DNA of 64,000 nt from Pseudomonas putida (GTDB taxonomy: Bacteria > Pseudomonadota > Gammaproteobacteria > Pseudomonadales > Pseudomonadaceae). The stretch is taken from NCBI RefSeq assembly GCF_016406145.1, contig NZ_CP066306.1, positions 1,736,001 through 1,800,000 of the forward strand, read 5' to 3'. Below, piece by piece: positions 35,201 to 44,713 of this stretch (its first letter is position 1; each line of letters starts with the position of its first letter). A program made the position numbers and the translations under genes. Below the pieces are notes generated by a model. It was not told where the DNA came from. It did no database searches and was given only the letters and a program-made list of their open reading frames with translations.

Positions 35201-37089
35201 ACGTGTTCGGCAACGGCCTGCTGATGTCCGACAAGCTGCAGCTGGTAGCGGCGTTCAACCATCTGCACATCTTCATCGACCCGAACCCGGACCCGGCCAG
35301 CAGCTTCGCCGAGCGCCAGCGGCTGTTCGACTTGCCGCGTTCGGCCTGGAGCGATTACGACACCAGCATCATGTCCGAAGGCGGCGGGATCTTCCCGCGC
35401 AGTGCCAAGAGCATCGCCATCACTGCGCAAATGAAGGAACGCTTCGCCATCGAGGCCGACCGGCTGACGCCGACCGAGCTGCTGCATGCATTGCTCAAGG
35501 CGCCGGTAGACCTGCTGTGGAATGGGGGCATCGGTACCTACGTCAAGGCCAGCAGCGAAAGCCACGCCGATGTCGGCGACAAGGCCAATGACGCGCTGCG
35601 GGTCAACGGCAACGAACTGCGCTGCAAGGTGGTGGGCGAGGGCGGCAACCTCGGCATGACCCAGCTTGGCCGTGTCGAGTTCGGCCTGAACGGTGGTGCC
35701 ACCAATACCGACTTCATCGACAACGCTGGTGGCGTGGACTGCTCCGACCACGAGGTCAACATCAAGATCCTGCTCAACGAAGTGGTGCAGGGTGGCGACA
35801 TGACCGAGAAGCAGCGCAACCAGTTGCTTGGCAGCATGACCGATGAAGTGGGCGGGCTGGTGCTGGGCAACAACTACAAGCAGACCCAGGCGCTTTCGTT
35901 GGCGGCGCGTCGCGCCCGCGAGCGGATCGCCGAGTACAAGCGCCTGATGGCCGACCTCGAGAGCCGTGGCAAGCTGGACCGTGCCATCGAGTTCTTGCCG
36001 ACCGAAGAGCAATTGGCCGAGCGCCTGGCGGCAGGCCAGGGCCTGACTCGTGCCGAGCTGTCCGTGTTGATTTCCTACAGCAAGATCGACCTCAAAGAGC
36101 AGTTGCTCAAGTCGCTGGTGCCTGACGACGACTACCTGACCCGCGACATGGAAACCGCTTTCCCGCCGTCGCTGGTCAGCAAGTTTGCCGAAGCCATGCG
36201 TCGCCATCGCCTCAAGCGCGAGATCGTCAGCACCCAGATCGCCAACGACCTGGTCAACAACATGGGCATCACCTTCGTCCAGCGGCTCAAAGAGTCGACC
36301 GGCATGAGCCCGGCCAACGTGGCCGGGGCCTATGTGATCGTGCGTGACATCTTCCATCTGCCGCACTGGTTCCGCCAGATAGAGGCGTTGGACTACCAGG
36401 TACCGGCAGAAATCCAGCTGGCCCTGATGGACGAACTGATGCGCTTGGGCCGCCGTGCGACCCGTTGGTTCCTGCGCAGCCGGCGCAACGAGCAGGACGC
36501 CGGGCGCGATACTGCCCACTTCGGGCCGAAAATCGCCCAGCTGGGGCTCAAACTCGACGAACTGCTGGAGGGCCCGACCCGCGAACGCTGGATGGTCCGT
36601 TACCAGAGCTTCGTCGATGCCGGCGTACCGGAGTTGCTCGCACGCATGGTGGCAGGTACCAGCCACCTGTACACGTTGTTGCCGATCATCGAAGCGGCGG
36701 ACGTGACCGGGCATGAGCCGGCCCAGGTTGCCAAGGCGTTCTTCGCCGTGGGCAGTGCGCTGGACTTGACCTGGTACTTGCAGGAAATCAGCAACCTGCC
36801 GGTCGAGAACAACTGGCAGGCCCTGGCCCGTGAGGCGTTCCGCGACGATATCGACCTGCAGCAACGGGCCATCACCATCTCGGTGCTGCAGATGGTTGAT
36901 GCCCCGCAAGACATGGATGCCCGTGTGGCGCTGTGGGCCGAGCAGCATCGGGTCATGGTCGAGCGCTGGCGCGCCATGCTCGACGACCTGCGCAATGCGA
37001 CTGGTACCGACTATGCGATGTATGCGGTGGCCAACCGCGAGCTGGTCGACCTGGCGATGAGCGGGCAGGCGGTGGCAGTGCCGTCCTGA
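32224..37089 (+). CDS. gdhB: NAD-specific glutamate dehydrogenase, large type
   Basis: Catabolic oxidation of glutamate to 2-oxoglutarate and ammonium with NAD. At 1621 residues it matches the about 180-kDa GDH family first described in P. aeruginosa and Streptomyces. The first 700 residues carry ACT-like regulatory domains. The catalytic core lies around residues 800-1250: P-V-G-A-K-G-G-F, then D-K-G-T-A-T-F-S-D-I-A-N, G-V-G-D-M-A-G-D-V-F-G-N-G for nucleotide binding, and G-G-I-G-T-Y. A long helical C-terminal domain follows. Start 32224 gives the typical M-A-F-F-T. A strong bidirectional terminator follows. It is the largest gene in the window and appears intact. Confidence 0.97.
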   Translation: MAFFTAASKADFQHQLQAALAQHISEQSLPQVALFAEQFFGIISMDELTQRRLSDLAGCTLSAWRIIERFDPEHPQVRVYNPDYERNGWQSTHTVVEVLHHDLPFLVDSVRTELNRRGYSIHTLQTTVLSVRRDAKGNLLELLPKGTQGEGVRHESLMYLEIDRCANAAELTVLTREIEQVLAEVRVAVADFEPMKAKLREVMAQVEQTAFAPAHHEKGEVKAFLEWLLDNHFTFLGYEEFTVQADSAGGQMVYDEQSFLGLPRRLRVGLTPEELRIEDYAVAYLAEPLLLSFAKAALPSRVHRPAYPDYVSIRQLDADGKVLKEHRFMGLYTSSVYGESVHAIPYIRVKVAEVERRSGFDAKAHLGKELAQVLEVLPRDDLFQTPIDELFSTVMSIVQIQERNKIRVFLRKDPYGRFCYCLAYVPREIYSTEVRQKIQQVLMERLKASDCEFWTFFSESVLARVQLILRVDPKNRIAIDPQQLENEVIQACRSWHDDYAALVVENFGEAQGTNILADFPKGFPAGYRERFAAHSAVVDLQHVLALSESKPLAMSFYQPLTRLGERLLHCKLYHADTPLALSDVLPILENLGLRVLGEFPYRLRHASGREYWIHDFAFTYSEGLSLDIQQLNDVLQDAFIHIVQGDAENDAFNRLVLTAGLPWRDVALLRAYARYLKQIRLGFDLGYIASTLNNHTDIARELTRLFKTRFYLARKLTADDLDDKQQRLEQAILSALDDVQVLNEDRILRRYLDLIKATLRTNFYQPDANGQSKSYFSFKFNPKLIPELPKPVPKFEIFVYSPRVEGVHLRFGNVARGGLRWSDREEDFRTEVLGLVKAQQVKNSVIVPVGAKGGFLPRRLPLGGTRDEIAAEGVACYRIFISGLLDITDNLKDGGVVPPANVVRHDDDDPYLVVAADKGTATFSDIANGIAIDYGFWLGDAFASGGSAGYDHKKMGITARGAWVGVQRHFRERGINVQQDPITVIGVGDMAGDVFGNGLLMSDKLQLVAAFNHLHIFIDPNPDPASSFAERQRLFDLPRSAWSDYDTSIMSEGGGIFPRSAKSIAITAQMKERFAIEADRLTPTELLHALLKAPVDLLWNGGIGTYVKASSESHADVGDKANDALRVNGNELRCKVVGEGGNLGMTQLGRVEFGLNGGATNTDFIDNAGGVDCSDHEVNIKILLNEVVQGGDMTEKQRNQLLGSMTDEVGGLVLGNNYKQTQALSLAARRARERIAEYKRLMADLESRGKLDRAIEFLPTEEQLAERLAAGQGLTRAELSVLISYSKIDLKEQLLKSLVPDDDYLTRDMETAFPPSLVSKFAEAMRRHRLKREIVSTQIANDLVNNMGITFVQRLKESTGMSPANVAGAYVIVRDIFHLPHWFRQIEALDYQVPAEIQLALMDELMRLGRRATRWFLRSRRNEQDAGRDTAHFGPKIAQLGLKLDELLEGPTRERWMVRYQSFVDAGVPELLARMVAGTSHLYTLLPIIEAADVTGHEPAQVAKAFFAVGSALDLTWYLQEISNLPVENNWQALAREAFRDDIDLQQRAITISVLQMVDAPQDMDARVALWAEQHRVMVERWRAMLDDLRNATGTDYAMYAVANRELVDLAMSGQAVAVPS

Positions 37090-37105
37090 TCGGTCAACTG
37101 AAATG

Positions 37106-37138
37106 AAAAAGCCCCGGCAGTGATGTCGGGGCTTTTTT
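37106..37138. terminator. Bidirectional intrinsic terminator after gdhB
   Basis: GCCCCG... / ...CGGGGC stem (37111-37132) flanked by AAAAA on the left and TTTTTT on the right. It can end gdhB transcripts rightward and ppsR transcripts leftward. Confidence 0.9.
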
Positions 37139-37177
37139 CATACTGGCGTGCCGTCCTGACGGATGATCGGCCCCCAG

Positions 37178-37292
37178 GTAGGAGCGGCCTTGTGTCGCGA
37201 AAGGGTCGCGTAGCGGCCCCGGCAATATCAGCCTGATGCATGAATTGTGGGGGGCGCTGCGCACCCCTTTCGCGACACAAGGCCGCTCCTAC
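37178..37292. repeat. 28-bp perfect inverted repeat (dispersed Pseudomonas type)
   Basis: The 28 bases at 37178-37205 (starting GTAGGAGCGGCC, ending GCGAAAGGG) are the exact reverse complement of 37265-37292, with 59 bases between. This sequence type, GTAGGAGCGGCCTTG, is a very common dispersed repeat in P. putida-group genomes; two copies facing each other form a REPIN-like unit. It lies between gdhB and ppsR. Confidence 0.85.
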
Positions 37293-37303
37293 AGGGCCGC
37301 GTG

Positions 37304-38122
37304 TTATTTGAATCGCCGCTCCACGCCTTTTTCCACCAGGATCTTCGCCGAAATCTCCTCCACCGAAAAATGCGTGGAGTTGATGTTGGGAATGTTCTCC
37401 CGCCGGAACAGGCTCTCGACCTCACGTACCTCGAACTCGCACTGGGCAAAGCTCGAATACCGGCTGTTGGGCTTGCGCTCGTGGCGGATGGCGGTCAGGC
37501 GGTCGGGGTCGATGGTCAGGCCGAACAGCTTGTTGTGATGCTTCTTGAGCACCGCCGGCAGCTGCAGGCGCTCCATGTCGTCTTCGGTTAGCGGGTAGTT
37601 GGCCGCGCGAATGCCGAACTGCATCGCCATGTACAGGCAGGTTGGGGTCTTGCCGCAACGCGACACGCCGACCAGGATCAGGTCGGCCTTGTCGTAGTAA
37701 TGGGTGCGGGCGCCGTCGTCGTTATCGAGCGCGAAATTCACCGCCTCGATGCGCTCCATATAGTTGGAATTACCGCCAATCGAGTGCGATTTACCTACGG
37801 AATACGACGAATGGGCAGTCAATTCCTGCTCGAGCGGGGATAAAAACGTCGAAAAAATGTCGATCATGAAACCGTTCGACGTCGCCAGGATCTCACGAAT
37901 GTCCTGATTGACGATGGTGTCGAAGATGATCGGGCGCATGCCGTCGCGCTCGGCGGCGGCATTGATTTGCTGCACCATCGTGCGTGCCTTGTCCGGCGTG
38001 TCGATGTACGGACGCGTAAATTTGTTGAACGGAATGCTATCGAATTGCGCGAGCAGGCTTTGGCCCAGGGTTTCGGCAGTGATGCCGGTGCCATCGGAGA
38101 TGAAGAACGCGGTTCGTTTCAT
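37304..38122 (-). CDS. ppsR: PEP synthase regulatory kinase/pyrophosphorylase
   Basis: A bifunctional 272-residue protein (DUF299) that inactivates PEP synthase by ADP-dependent phosphorylation of a threonine and restores it by phosphate-dependent removal. Family marks: N-terminal [13 protein letters not shown] and the P-loop-like [10 protein letters not shown] at 152-161. It is divergent from its target gene ppsA across 175 bases, the standard arrangement. The start at 38122 (M-K-R-T-A-F-F) was chosen because upstream codons are not conserved. Confidence 0.96.
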   Translation of the reverse strand: MKRTAFFISDGTGITAETLGQSLLAQFDSIPFNKFTRPYIDTPDKARTMVQQINAAAERDGMRPIIFDTIVNQDIREILATSNGFMIDIFSTFLSPLEQELTAHSSYSVGKSHSIGGNSNYMERIEAVNFALDNDDGARTHYYDKADLILVGVSRCGKTPTCLYMAMQFGIRAANYPLTEDDMERLQLPAVLKKHHNKLFGLTIDPDRLTAIRHERKPNSRYSSFAQCEFEVREVESLFRRENIPNINSTHFSVEEISAKILVEKGVERRFK

Positions 38123-38297
38123 TTGCGATCTGGGCCTTAAGCTGATGACGTTTCTTGGATATGATAAGTTCGGTTTGCCGAATGCGGCTGTCGGCATTCT
38201 CACTTATTTTCCAGGTACAGGCCACAAGCGTCCGGCCCAGTCAAAAGGCAGGCGGGCGCCCTTGAGCTTTTCCAATACAGTTAGTGGAGAGATCACC

Positions 38298-40673
38298 TTG
38301 GTAGAGTACGTAGTTTCCCTCGATAAGCTCGGCGTCCATGATGTGGAGCATGTGGGGGGCAAGAACGCATCCCTGGGCGAGATGATCAGTAACCTTGCCG
38401 GTGCCGGCGTGTCGGTGCCGGGCGGCTTTGCCACTACGGCTCAGGCGTACCGTGATTTTCTCGAGCAAAGCGGGCTGAACGACCGCATTCACGCCGCGCT
38501 CGACGCGCTGGATGTCGATGACATCAATGCCCTGACCAAGACCGGCGCGCAGATTCGCCAGTGGGTCATGGAGGCCGAGTTCCCGGCTCGACTGGATTCG
38601 GAAATCCGTACGGCCTTTGCCGAGATGGCCGCTGGCAACGACAACATGGCCGTCGCCGTGCGTTCCTCGGCCACCGCCGAAGACCTGCCGGATGCCTCTT
38701 TTGCCGGCCAGCAGGAAACCTTCCTCAACATCCGTGGCGTCGATAACGTGATCCGCGCGGCCAAGGAAGTGTTCGCCTCGCTGTTCAACGACCGCGCCAT
38801 CGCCTACCGCGTGCACCAGGGCTTCGACCACAAGCTGGTGGCCCTGTCGGCCGGCGTACAGCGCATGGTCCGCTCCGAAACCGGCACCGCCGGCGTGATG
38901 TTCACCCTCGACACCGAGTCGGGTTTCCGCGATGTGGTGTTCATTACCGGTGCGTACGGCCTCGGCGAGACCGTGGTGCAGGGTGCGGTCAACCCTGACG
39001 AGTTCTACGTACACAAGAACACCCTGCAGGCCGGCCGCCCGGCCATCCTGCGCCGCAACCTGGGCAGCAAGGCGATCAAGATGATCTACGGCGACGAGGC
39101 CAAGGCCGGTCGCTCGGTCAAGACCGTCGAAGTCGACCGCGCCGAGCGTGCGCGCTTCTGCCTGACCGACGCCGAGGTCAGCGAGCTGGCCAAGCAGGCC
39201 ATGATCATCGAGCAGCACTACCAGCGCCCGATGGACATCGAATGGGCCAAGGACGGTGACGACGGCAAGCTCTACATCGTGCAGGCCCGCCCGGAAACCG
39301 TGAAGAGCCGCGCCAGCGCCAACGTCATGGAGCGTTACCTGCTCAAGGAGAAGGGCACCGTACTGGTCGAAGGCCGCGCCATCGGCCAGCGCATCGGCGC
39401 CGGCAAGGTCCGCGTGATCAAGGACGTGTCCGAGATGGACAAGGTGCAGCCGGGCGACGTGCTGGTCTCGGACATGACCGACCCGGACTGGGAGCCGGTG
39501 ATGAAGCGCGCCAGCGCCATCGTCACCAACCGCGGCGGGCGTACCTGCCACGCGGCGATCATCGCCCGCGAGCTGGGTATTCCGGCAGTGGTCGGTTGTG
39601 GCAACGCCACCCAACTGCTCAAGGATGGCCAGGGCGTGACCGTGTCCTGCGCCGAAGGCGATACCGGCTTCATTTTTGAAGGTGAGCTGGGCTTCGACGT
39701 CAAGCAGAACTCGGTCGATGCCATGCCCGACCTGCCGTTCAAGATCATGATGAACGTCGGTAACCCGGACCGCGCCTTCGATTTCGCCCAGTTGCCCAAC
39801 GCCGGTGTCGGCCTGGCGCGCCTGGAGTTCATCATCAACCGCATGATCGGCGTGCACCCCAAGGCGCTGCTGAACTACGCCGGCCTGCCGCCGGAGCTCA
39901 AAGAAAGCGTCGACAAGCGCATCGCCGGCTACAACGACCCGGTCGGCTTCTATGTCGAGAAGCTGGTCGAGGGTATCAGCACCCTGGCTGCGGCCTTCTA
40001 CCCGAAAAAAGTCATCGTGCGCCTGTCGGACTTCAAGTCCAACGAGTACGCCAACCTGATCGGCGGCAAATTGTACGAGCCGGAAGAAGAAAACCCGATG
40101 CTGGGTTTCCGCGGTGCTTCGCGCTATATCAGCGAGTCGTTCCGTGACTGCTTCGAGCTCGAATGCCGTGCACTGAAGCGCGTGCGTAACGAGATGGGCC
40201 TGACCAACGTCGAGATCATGGTGCCATTCGTGCGCACCTTGGGCGAAGCCAGCCAAGTGGTCGACCTGCTGGCCGAAAACGGCCTGGCCCGTGGCGACAA
40301 TGGCCTGCGCGTGATCATGATGTGCGAGCTGCCGTCCAACGCCATCCTGGCTGAAGAGTTCCTTGAGTACTTCGACGGCTTCTCCATCGGTTCCAACGAC
40401 CTGACCCAGCTGACCCTGGGTCTGGACCGCGACTCGGGGATCATCGCCCACCTGTTCGACGAGCGTAACCCGGCGGTGAAGAAGCTGTTGGCCAATGCCA
40501 TTCAGGCATGCAACAAGGCTGGCAAGTACATCGGCATCTGCGGCCAGGGCCCGTCGGACCACCCAGACCTTGCCAAGTGGCTGATGGAGCAAGGCATCGA
40601 AAGCGTGTCGCTCAACCCGGACTCGGTACTCGAGACCTGGTTCTTCCTGGCCGAGGGCCAGGGCGCGGTCTGA
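38298..40673 (+). CDS. ppsA: Phosphoenolpyruvate synthase
   Basis: Converts pyruvate and ATP to PEP, AMP and phosphate for gluconeogenesis. The 791-residue product has an N-terminal ATP-grasp domain ([14 protein letters not shown]), the phosphohistidine swivel domain with G-G-R-T-C-H-A-A (His418) and a C-terminal TIM barrel ending in G-I-C-G-Q-G-P-S-D. The start is TTG at 38298, after GGAGAG; this gives [10 protein letters not shown], the usual terminus. An open frame extends further upstream but lacks coding character and conflicts with the ppsR promoter region. Confidence 0.96.
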   Translation: MVEYVVSLDKLGVHDVEHVGGKNASLGEMISNLAGAGVSVPGGFATTAQAYRDFLEQSGLNDRIHAALDALDVDDINALTKTGAQIRQWVMEAEFPARLDSEIRTAFAEMAAGNDNMAVAVRSSATAEDLPDASFAGQQETFLNIRGVDNVIRAAKEVFASLFNDRAIAYRVHQGFDHKLVALSAGVQRMVRSETGTAGVMFTLDTESGFRDVVFITGAYGLGETVVQGAVNPDEFYVHKNTLQAGRPAILRRNLGSKAIKMIYGDEAKAGRSVKTVEVDRAERARFCLTDAEVSELAKQAMIIEQHYQRPMDIEWAKDGDDGKLYIVQARPETVKSRASANVMERYLLKEKGTVLVEGRAIGQRIGAGKVRVIKDVSEMDKVQPGDVLVSDMTDPDWEPVMKRASAIVTNRGGRTCHAAIIARELGIPAVVGCGNATQLLKDGQGVTVSCAEGDTGFIFEGELGFDVKQNSVDAMPDLPFKIMMNVGNPDRAFDFAQLPNAGVGLARLEFIINRMIGVHPKALLNYAGLPPELKESVDKRIAGYNDPVGFYVEKLVEGISTLAAAFYPKKVIVRLSDFKSNEYANLIGGKLYEPEEENPMLGFRGASRYISESFRDCFELECRALKRVRNEMGLTNVEIMVPFVRTLGEASQVVDLLAENGLARGDNGLRVIMMCELPSNAILAEEFLEYFDGFSIGSNDLTQLTLGLDRDSGIIAHLFDERNPAVKKLLANAIQACNKAGKYIGICGQGPSDHPDLAKWLMEQGIESVSLNPDSVLETWFFLAEGQGAV

Positions 40674-40723
40674 TAGATGAAATGCGGGGGCGCGTCTGGT
40701 GTGCCCTCGCCTGGTTTTTTCCA

Positions 40724-40757
40724 GGGCGAGTTCCAGTGATGGATCCCGCCCTTTTTT
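40724..40757 (+). terminator. Possible terminator after ppsA
   Basis: GGGCG and CGCCC arms about 18 bases apart, followed by TTTTTT. A preceding inverted pair (CTCGCC... / ...GGGCGAG around a T-run) may compete. The stem is short, so termination may be partial; the hydrolase gene starts 18 bases later. Confidence 0.5.
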
Positions 40758-40774
40758 GTGCACCAAGCAACCTT

Positions 40775-41767
40775 ATGCAAAGCAGCAGTGTTTTATTTCC
40801 CGTGGCCTTGCTCAGTGCCGAGCGCCGCGGCGACCTCAGCGAAGACGTCTACCGGATCAAGGCCGGCAACAGCCCTGATCCGAGCGTGGAACTGGCCTTG
40901 ACCCGTCTGGGGCTAGCTGACCAGGACGGCGCCCAAGGCGTGCCGGTTATTCTCCTGCATGGCAGTTTCTCCAATCGGCGTTTCTGGTATTCGCCCAAGG
41001 GCATTGGCCTGGGGGCTTACCTTGCACGTGCGGGCTTCGATGTATGGATCCCGGAAATGCGTGGCCATGGGTTGTCGCCGCGCAATCACAAGTGGCGGCA
41101 CAACCGGGTCGCTGACTATGCCCGCTATGACTTGCCGCTGATCGCGGCCTTCGTTGAAGAACAGTCCGGCACAGCACCCCACTGGATAGGCCATTCGCTT
41201 GGCGGTACCACCTTGGCGGCAGCGCTTGGCGGTGGTTTTCTGCATTCCGGGCAGGTCGCCAGTGCTGCGTTCTTCGGTACGCAGATCAGCCGGGTGTACT
41301 GGCCGTTGAAGGTACCGCCCGTGACCTGGGGCGCGAAGCTGCTACTCAAGCGTTGGGGGCAGATTTCCGGGTCGCGTTTCAAGCGCGGGCCTGAGGACGA
41401 ACCGATAGGGCTGGCGCTGGAAAGCATGCGTTGGCACGGCCTGTTTGGCCGTTTTGGTGACAAGGACAGTGACTGGTGGGCGGGGCTTGCTCAGGTAGAT
41501 GTGCCGGTGCTGGCAGTGGCTGGCGCGGGAGACTTCCAGGACCCAGTGTGGGCCTGTCGCAAGCTGTTCGATCAGATGGGTGGCGAGCGCAAGCAGTTCA
41601 TCAGGTTGGGTCGCGAGGAAGGCTTCGAGGCGTTCGGGCATGTCGATATGCTGGTGAGCAAGGCGGCGCAGGCGCAGGTGTGGCCGTTGGTGCAACGCTG
41701 GTTGCGCCAGCCGTTGCTGCCGGTGCATGGGGCGGCCGTGGTTGCGGAGCCTGTCCCGGTCAGCTGA
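40775..41767 (+). CDS. Alpha/beta hydrolase
   Basis: A 330-residue protein with L-H-G-S at 61-64 (oxyanion loop), nucleophile elbow G-H-S-L-G-G at 139-144 (Ser141), and a late G-H-V-D segment near residue 291 that supplies the histidine. No signal peptide. Substrate unknown; lipase/esterase-like. It lies between ppsA and rraA, the same place as a hydrolase gene in P. aeruginosa. I chose the Met at 40775 because upstream residues run through the ppsA end. Confidence 0.85.
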   Translation: MQSSSVLFPVALLSAERRGDLSEDVYRIKAGNSPDPSVELALTRLGLADQDGAQGVPVILLHGSFSNRRFWYSPKGIGLGAYLARAGFDVWIPEMRGHGLSPRNHKWRHNRVADYARYDLPLIAAFVEEQSGTAPHWIGHSLGGTTLAAALGGGFLHSGQVASAAFFGTQISRVYWPLKVPPVTWGAKLLLKRWGQISGSRFKRGPEDEPIGLALESMRWHGLFGRFGDKDSDWWAGLAQVDVPVLAVAGAGDFQDPVWACRKLFDQMGGERKQFIRLGREEGFEAFGHVDMLVSKAAQAQVWPLVQRWLRQPLLPVHGAAVVAEPVPVS

Positions 41768-41906
41768 TTTTCTGCCGGGTGTCGTGGCCCGCTTGGGTCA
41801 CGACAGGCGAAATGCAGATGACCGAGCAGTCCCGGATGACTGCGACAGCCTCGCCGGTGTAGCCTTGGCAGACACCCGCTTTCGTTGTGACTGACAGGAG
41901 CTTCCC

Positions 41907-42398
41907 ATGCAGCATTACGTAACGCCCGACCTGTGCGACGCCTACCCCGACCTGGTCCAGGTGCTGGAACCGATGTTCAGCAACTTCGGTGGCCGCGATT
42001 CATTTGGTGGCCAGATCGTTACCATCAAGTGCTTCGAGGACAACTCGCGGGTCAAAGAGCAGGTTGAGCTCGACGGCAAGGGCAAGGTTCTGGTGGTCGA
42101 TGGCGGTGGTTCGCTGCGCTGTGCATTGCTCGGTGACATGCTTGCCGAAAAGGCTGCCAAAAACGGCTGGGAAGGCCTGGTGATCTATGGCTGCGTGCGT
42201 GACGTCGATGTGCTGATCCAGACCAGCGTCGGTGTGCAGGCATTGGCCAGCCATCCGATGAAGACCGACAAGCGCGGTATCGGCGACCTCAATGTGGCTG
42301 TGACCTTCGCCGGCGTGACGTTCCGCCCTGGTGAGTATGTGTATGCCGACAACAACGGCGTGATCGTCTCGCCAAGCCCGCTGGAAATGCCGCAGTGA
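41907..42398 (+). CDS. rraA: Ribonuclease E activity regulator RraA
   Basis: A 163-residue protein of the RraA/MenG-like fold. In enteric bacteria it binds RNase E and lowers its activity; close relatives without that role act as 4-hydroxy-4-methyl-2-oxoglutarate aldolases. Characteristic segments: F-G-G-R-x-[27 protein letters not shown]. The G-x-x-R-D pair could also support aldolase activity, so the exact role is not certain. ATG at 41907 follows CAGGAG. Confidence 0.9.
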   Translation: MQHYVTPDLCDAYPDLVQVLEPMFSNFGGRDSFGGQIVTIKCFEDNSRVKEQVELDGKGKVLVVDGGGSLRCALLGDMLAEKAAKNGWEGLVIYGCVRDVDVLIQTSVGVQALASHPMKTDKRGIGDLNVAVTFAGVTFRPGEYVYADNNGVIVSPSPLEMPQ

Positions 42399-42425
42399 TG
42401 CGCCGCACGCGCTGATGGAGCTTTG

Positions 42426-43421
42426 ATGTTCGAGGAAGACAACGCGCAGTGGGGGCTGGTGCACGCCCTGGTGCTCGATGGTAAAGGCGGCGCGCGCTCG
42501 ATCCCCCGGACCGAGCTGGACGATCTGCAGTTGCAGCCACAGCAAAGCCTGTGGCTGCACTGGGATCGCAGTCATCCCCAAACCCGTACCTGGCTGCAGC
42601 AAGAGAGCGGCCTGAGTGAGTTCGCCTGCGACTTGCTGCTGGAGGAAAACACCCGTCCGCGCCTGTTGCCGCTGGCCGATGAGCAACTGCTGCTGTTCTT
42701 GCGAGGGGTGAATCTCAACCCGGGCGCCGAGCCTGAAGACATGGTATCGGTACGTATTTTTGCCCAGGCGCGGCGGGTCATCTCGCTGCGCTTGCGGCCT
42801 TTGCGCGCCAGTGACGAAATTCTCCGTCTGCTGGACGAGGGCAGGGGGCCAAGATCGGCGTCCGAGCTGCTACTGCTGATGGGCGAATTACTCACCGAAA
42901 AAGTTCAGGGTTTGGTCAACGATCTGTCGGAATTGGTCGACCTGGAGGAAGAAAAGGTTGAATCCGACGAACGGTACAGCCCTGAGCACGGCATCTTGCA
43001 ACAGATTCGGCGCCGAGCCGCTGGCTTGCGGCGTTTTCTCGCCCCGCAGCGGGAAATCTATGCCCAGCTGTCCCGCAGCCGGTGGAGCTGGTTCGCCGAT
43101 GCGGACGCTGACTACTGGAACGAGCTGAACAACAGCCTGATCCGCTACCTGGAGGAGCTGGAGCTGGCCCGTGAGCGGGCCGCGCTGGTACTGGAAAGCG
43201 AGGACCGGCGGCGCAGCGAGCGGATGAACCGGACCATGTACCGCTTTGGCATCATCACCTGCATTTTCCTGCCCATGAGCTTCGTCACCGGGTTGCTGGG
43301 GATCAATGTCGGCGGCATTCCGGGGGCGGAAAACCCATATGGCTTCCTGTTTGCCTGTATCGTCGTGCTCGGGCTGGCGGTGGGGCAGTGGTGGCTGTTT
43401 CGACGGTTGCGGTGGATTTGA
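42426..43421 (+). CDS. cmaX: CorA/ZntB-like ion transporter CmaX
   Basis: A 331-residue inner-membrane protein of the CorA/ZntB superfamily: a long soluble N-terminal domain with helical stalk, then two C-terminal helices. The pore motif is G-I-N (in L-L-G-I-N-V-G-G-I-P-G) rather than the G-M-N of CorA, as in ZntB. It is the first gene of the cmaX-crfX-cmpX-sigX-oprF block conserved in Pseudomonas. The start at 42426 has GGAG six bases upstream; a TTG three bases before is less likely. Confidence 0.9.
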   Translation: MFEEDNAQWGLVHALVLDGKGGARSIPRTELDDLQLQPQQSLWLHWDRSHPQTRTWLQQESGLSEFACDLLLEENTRPRLLPLADEQLLLFLRGVNLNPGAEPEDMVSVRIFAQARRVISLRLRPLRASDEILRLLDEGRGPRSASELLLLMGELLTEKVQGLVNDLSELVDLEEEKVESDERYSPEHGILQQIRRRAAGLRRFLAPQREIYAQLSRSRWSWFADADADYWNELNNSLIRYLEELELARERAALVLESEDRRRSERMNRTMYRFGIITCIFLPMSFVTGLLGINVGGIPGAENPYGFLFACIVVLGLAVGQWWLFRRLRWI

Positions 43422-43533
43422 ATGCTTATTGGAATGTACCGGCGTAATCGCCGACAAGCCGGCCCCAACATGAGCCGATGTGTGACCCACCGCCCGCCGC
43501 TCTCGTCTCTGAGTGACATTGCGCGAGGTGCAC

Positions 43534-43797
43534 ATGCACGATCCGTTTGAACAATCCCTGCGTGACCTGCTCAACGCGTCGCCATCCGGTGAGGACCGGG
43601 ACGACGCTGCGTGCCTGGGTCGCGTGTTGAAAACCGCCAACCGCCAGGTTGGCGCCGGTGACCTGTTCAGCCTGCTTGGCCGCTGGAGCCAGGCGCTGCT
43701 GATCGCCGTGAACAATGGCTCGGCGCATGTCGCGCCGGTGCGCCGTACTTCTGCCCGTAACGCTGCCGCTGGCAGCAAAGCTGATAAGGCCGATTGA
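43534..43797 (+). CDS. crfX: CrfX protein
   Basis: An 87-residue cytoplasmic protein starting M-H-D-P-F-E-Q-S-L-R-D-L-L. It is the small gene always found between cmaX and cmpX; its function is poorly known, and in other pseudomonads it is tied to cell-wall stress sigma factor control. The GCGAGGTG stretch before 43534 is the ribosome binding site. Its stop nearly touches the cmpX start. Confidence 0.88.
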   Translation: MHDPFEQSLRDLLNASPSGEDRDDAACLGRVLKTANRQVGAGDLFSLLGRWSQALLIAVNNGSAHVAPVRRTSARNAAAGSKADKAD

Positions 43798-43799
43798 AT

Positions 43800-44624
43800 A
43801 TGGAACTCGATCTCTGGACCCAGAGCCTGGTCACTGCCATGACCGCCCTATGGACCAAGGTGGCGAACTTCATCCCCAACCTGTTCGGCGCGCTGGTGGT
43901 GGTGCTGCTCGGTTTCGTGGTGGCCAAGCTGCTCGATACGTTGTTGTCCAAGCTGCTGGCCAAGTTTGGTCTGGATCGCCTTATGGCCGGTACCGGTCTG
44001 ACCAAAATGCTCAGCCGTGGTGGCATTCAGGTGCCGATCTCGACCTTGATCGGCAAGATCGTCTACTGGTTCGTACTGCTGATTTTCCTGGTTTCTGCCG
44101 CCGAATCGCTTGGCCTCGAACGCGTCTCCGCAACCCTCGACATGCTTGCCCTATACCTGCCCAAGGTGTTTGGCGCAGCTTTGGTGTTGCTGGTTGGCGT
44201 GCTGCTGGCGCAAGTAGCCAACGGCCTGGTGCGTGGTGCTGCCGAAGGCATCGGCCTGGAGTACTCCGCAGGTCTTGGGCGCATTACCCAAGGCCTGGTG
44301 ATCATCATCAGCATTTCGGTGGCGATCAGCCAGCTTGAGGTCAAGACCGACCTGCTCAACCACGTTATCGTGATCGGGCTGATTACCGTTGGTCTGGCCG
44401 TTGCGCTTGCGATGGGGCTTGGCAGTCGCGAAATCGCCGGGCAGATTCTGGCTGGTATCTATGTGCGTGAGCTTTACCAGGTCGGCCAGCAGGTGCGGAT
44501 TGGAGAGGTCGAGGGGCAGATCGAGGAGATCGGCACGGTAAAGACGACGTTGCTGACCGATGATGGCGAACTGGTGTCGTTGTCTAATCGAGTATTGCTC
44601 GAGCAACGCGTCAATAGCCGCTAA
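43800..44624 (+). CDS. cmpX: CmpX, mechanosensitive-channel-like membrane protein
   Basis: A 274-residue inner-membrane protein with four or five helices (about residues 20-45, 72-95, 110-140, 150-170 and 180-205), followed by a small soluble MscS-like beta domain (V-G-Q-Q-V-R-I-G-E-V-E-G-Q-I-E-E-I-G). In P. aeruginosa loss of CmpX affects sigX and envelope stress. ATG at 43800 is preferred; a TTG at 43794 overlaps crfX. Confidence 0.9.
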   Translation: MELDLWTQSLVTAMTALWTKVANFIPNLFGALVVVLLGFVVAKLLDTLLSKLLAKFGLDRLMAGTGLTKMLSRGGIQVPISTLIGKIVYWFVLLIFLVSAAESLGLERVSATLDMLALYLPKVFGAALVLLVGVLLAQVANGLVRGAAEGIGLEYSAGLGRITQGLVIIISISVAISQLEVKTDLLNHVIVIGLITVGLAVALAMGLGSREIAGQILAGIYVRELYQVGQQVRIGEVEGQIEEIGTVKTTLLTDDGELVSLSNRVLLEQRVNSR

Positions 44625-44713
44625 TTGTCCAAAAGCTGTTAATGTATGCCGCCGCAGAAATCCGCCCACGTGGCCGAGCGGCGACATTGACCTGACTGTC
44701 GGCCAGATTCGTT

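Noticed and set aside
34498..36948. An 816-codon open frame opposite gdhB
   Set aside because: gdhB is a complete, highly conserved gene; the opposite frame is a mirror of its GC-rich codon pattern and shows no domain.
38241..40766. An 841-codon open frame opposite ppsA
   Set aside because: It is antisense to an intact PEP synthase gene and lacks any recognisable motif; long antisense frames are common in high-GC Pseudomonas DNA.
43422..43533. An AlgU-type promoter before crfX (TCTGA at 43508)
   Set aside because: No matching GAACTT box at 16-17 bases upstream, so I cannot support it although such a promoter is known in relatives.
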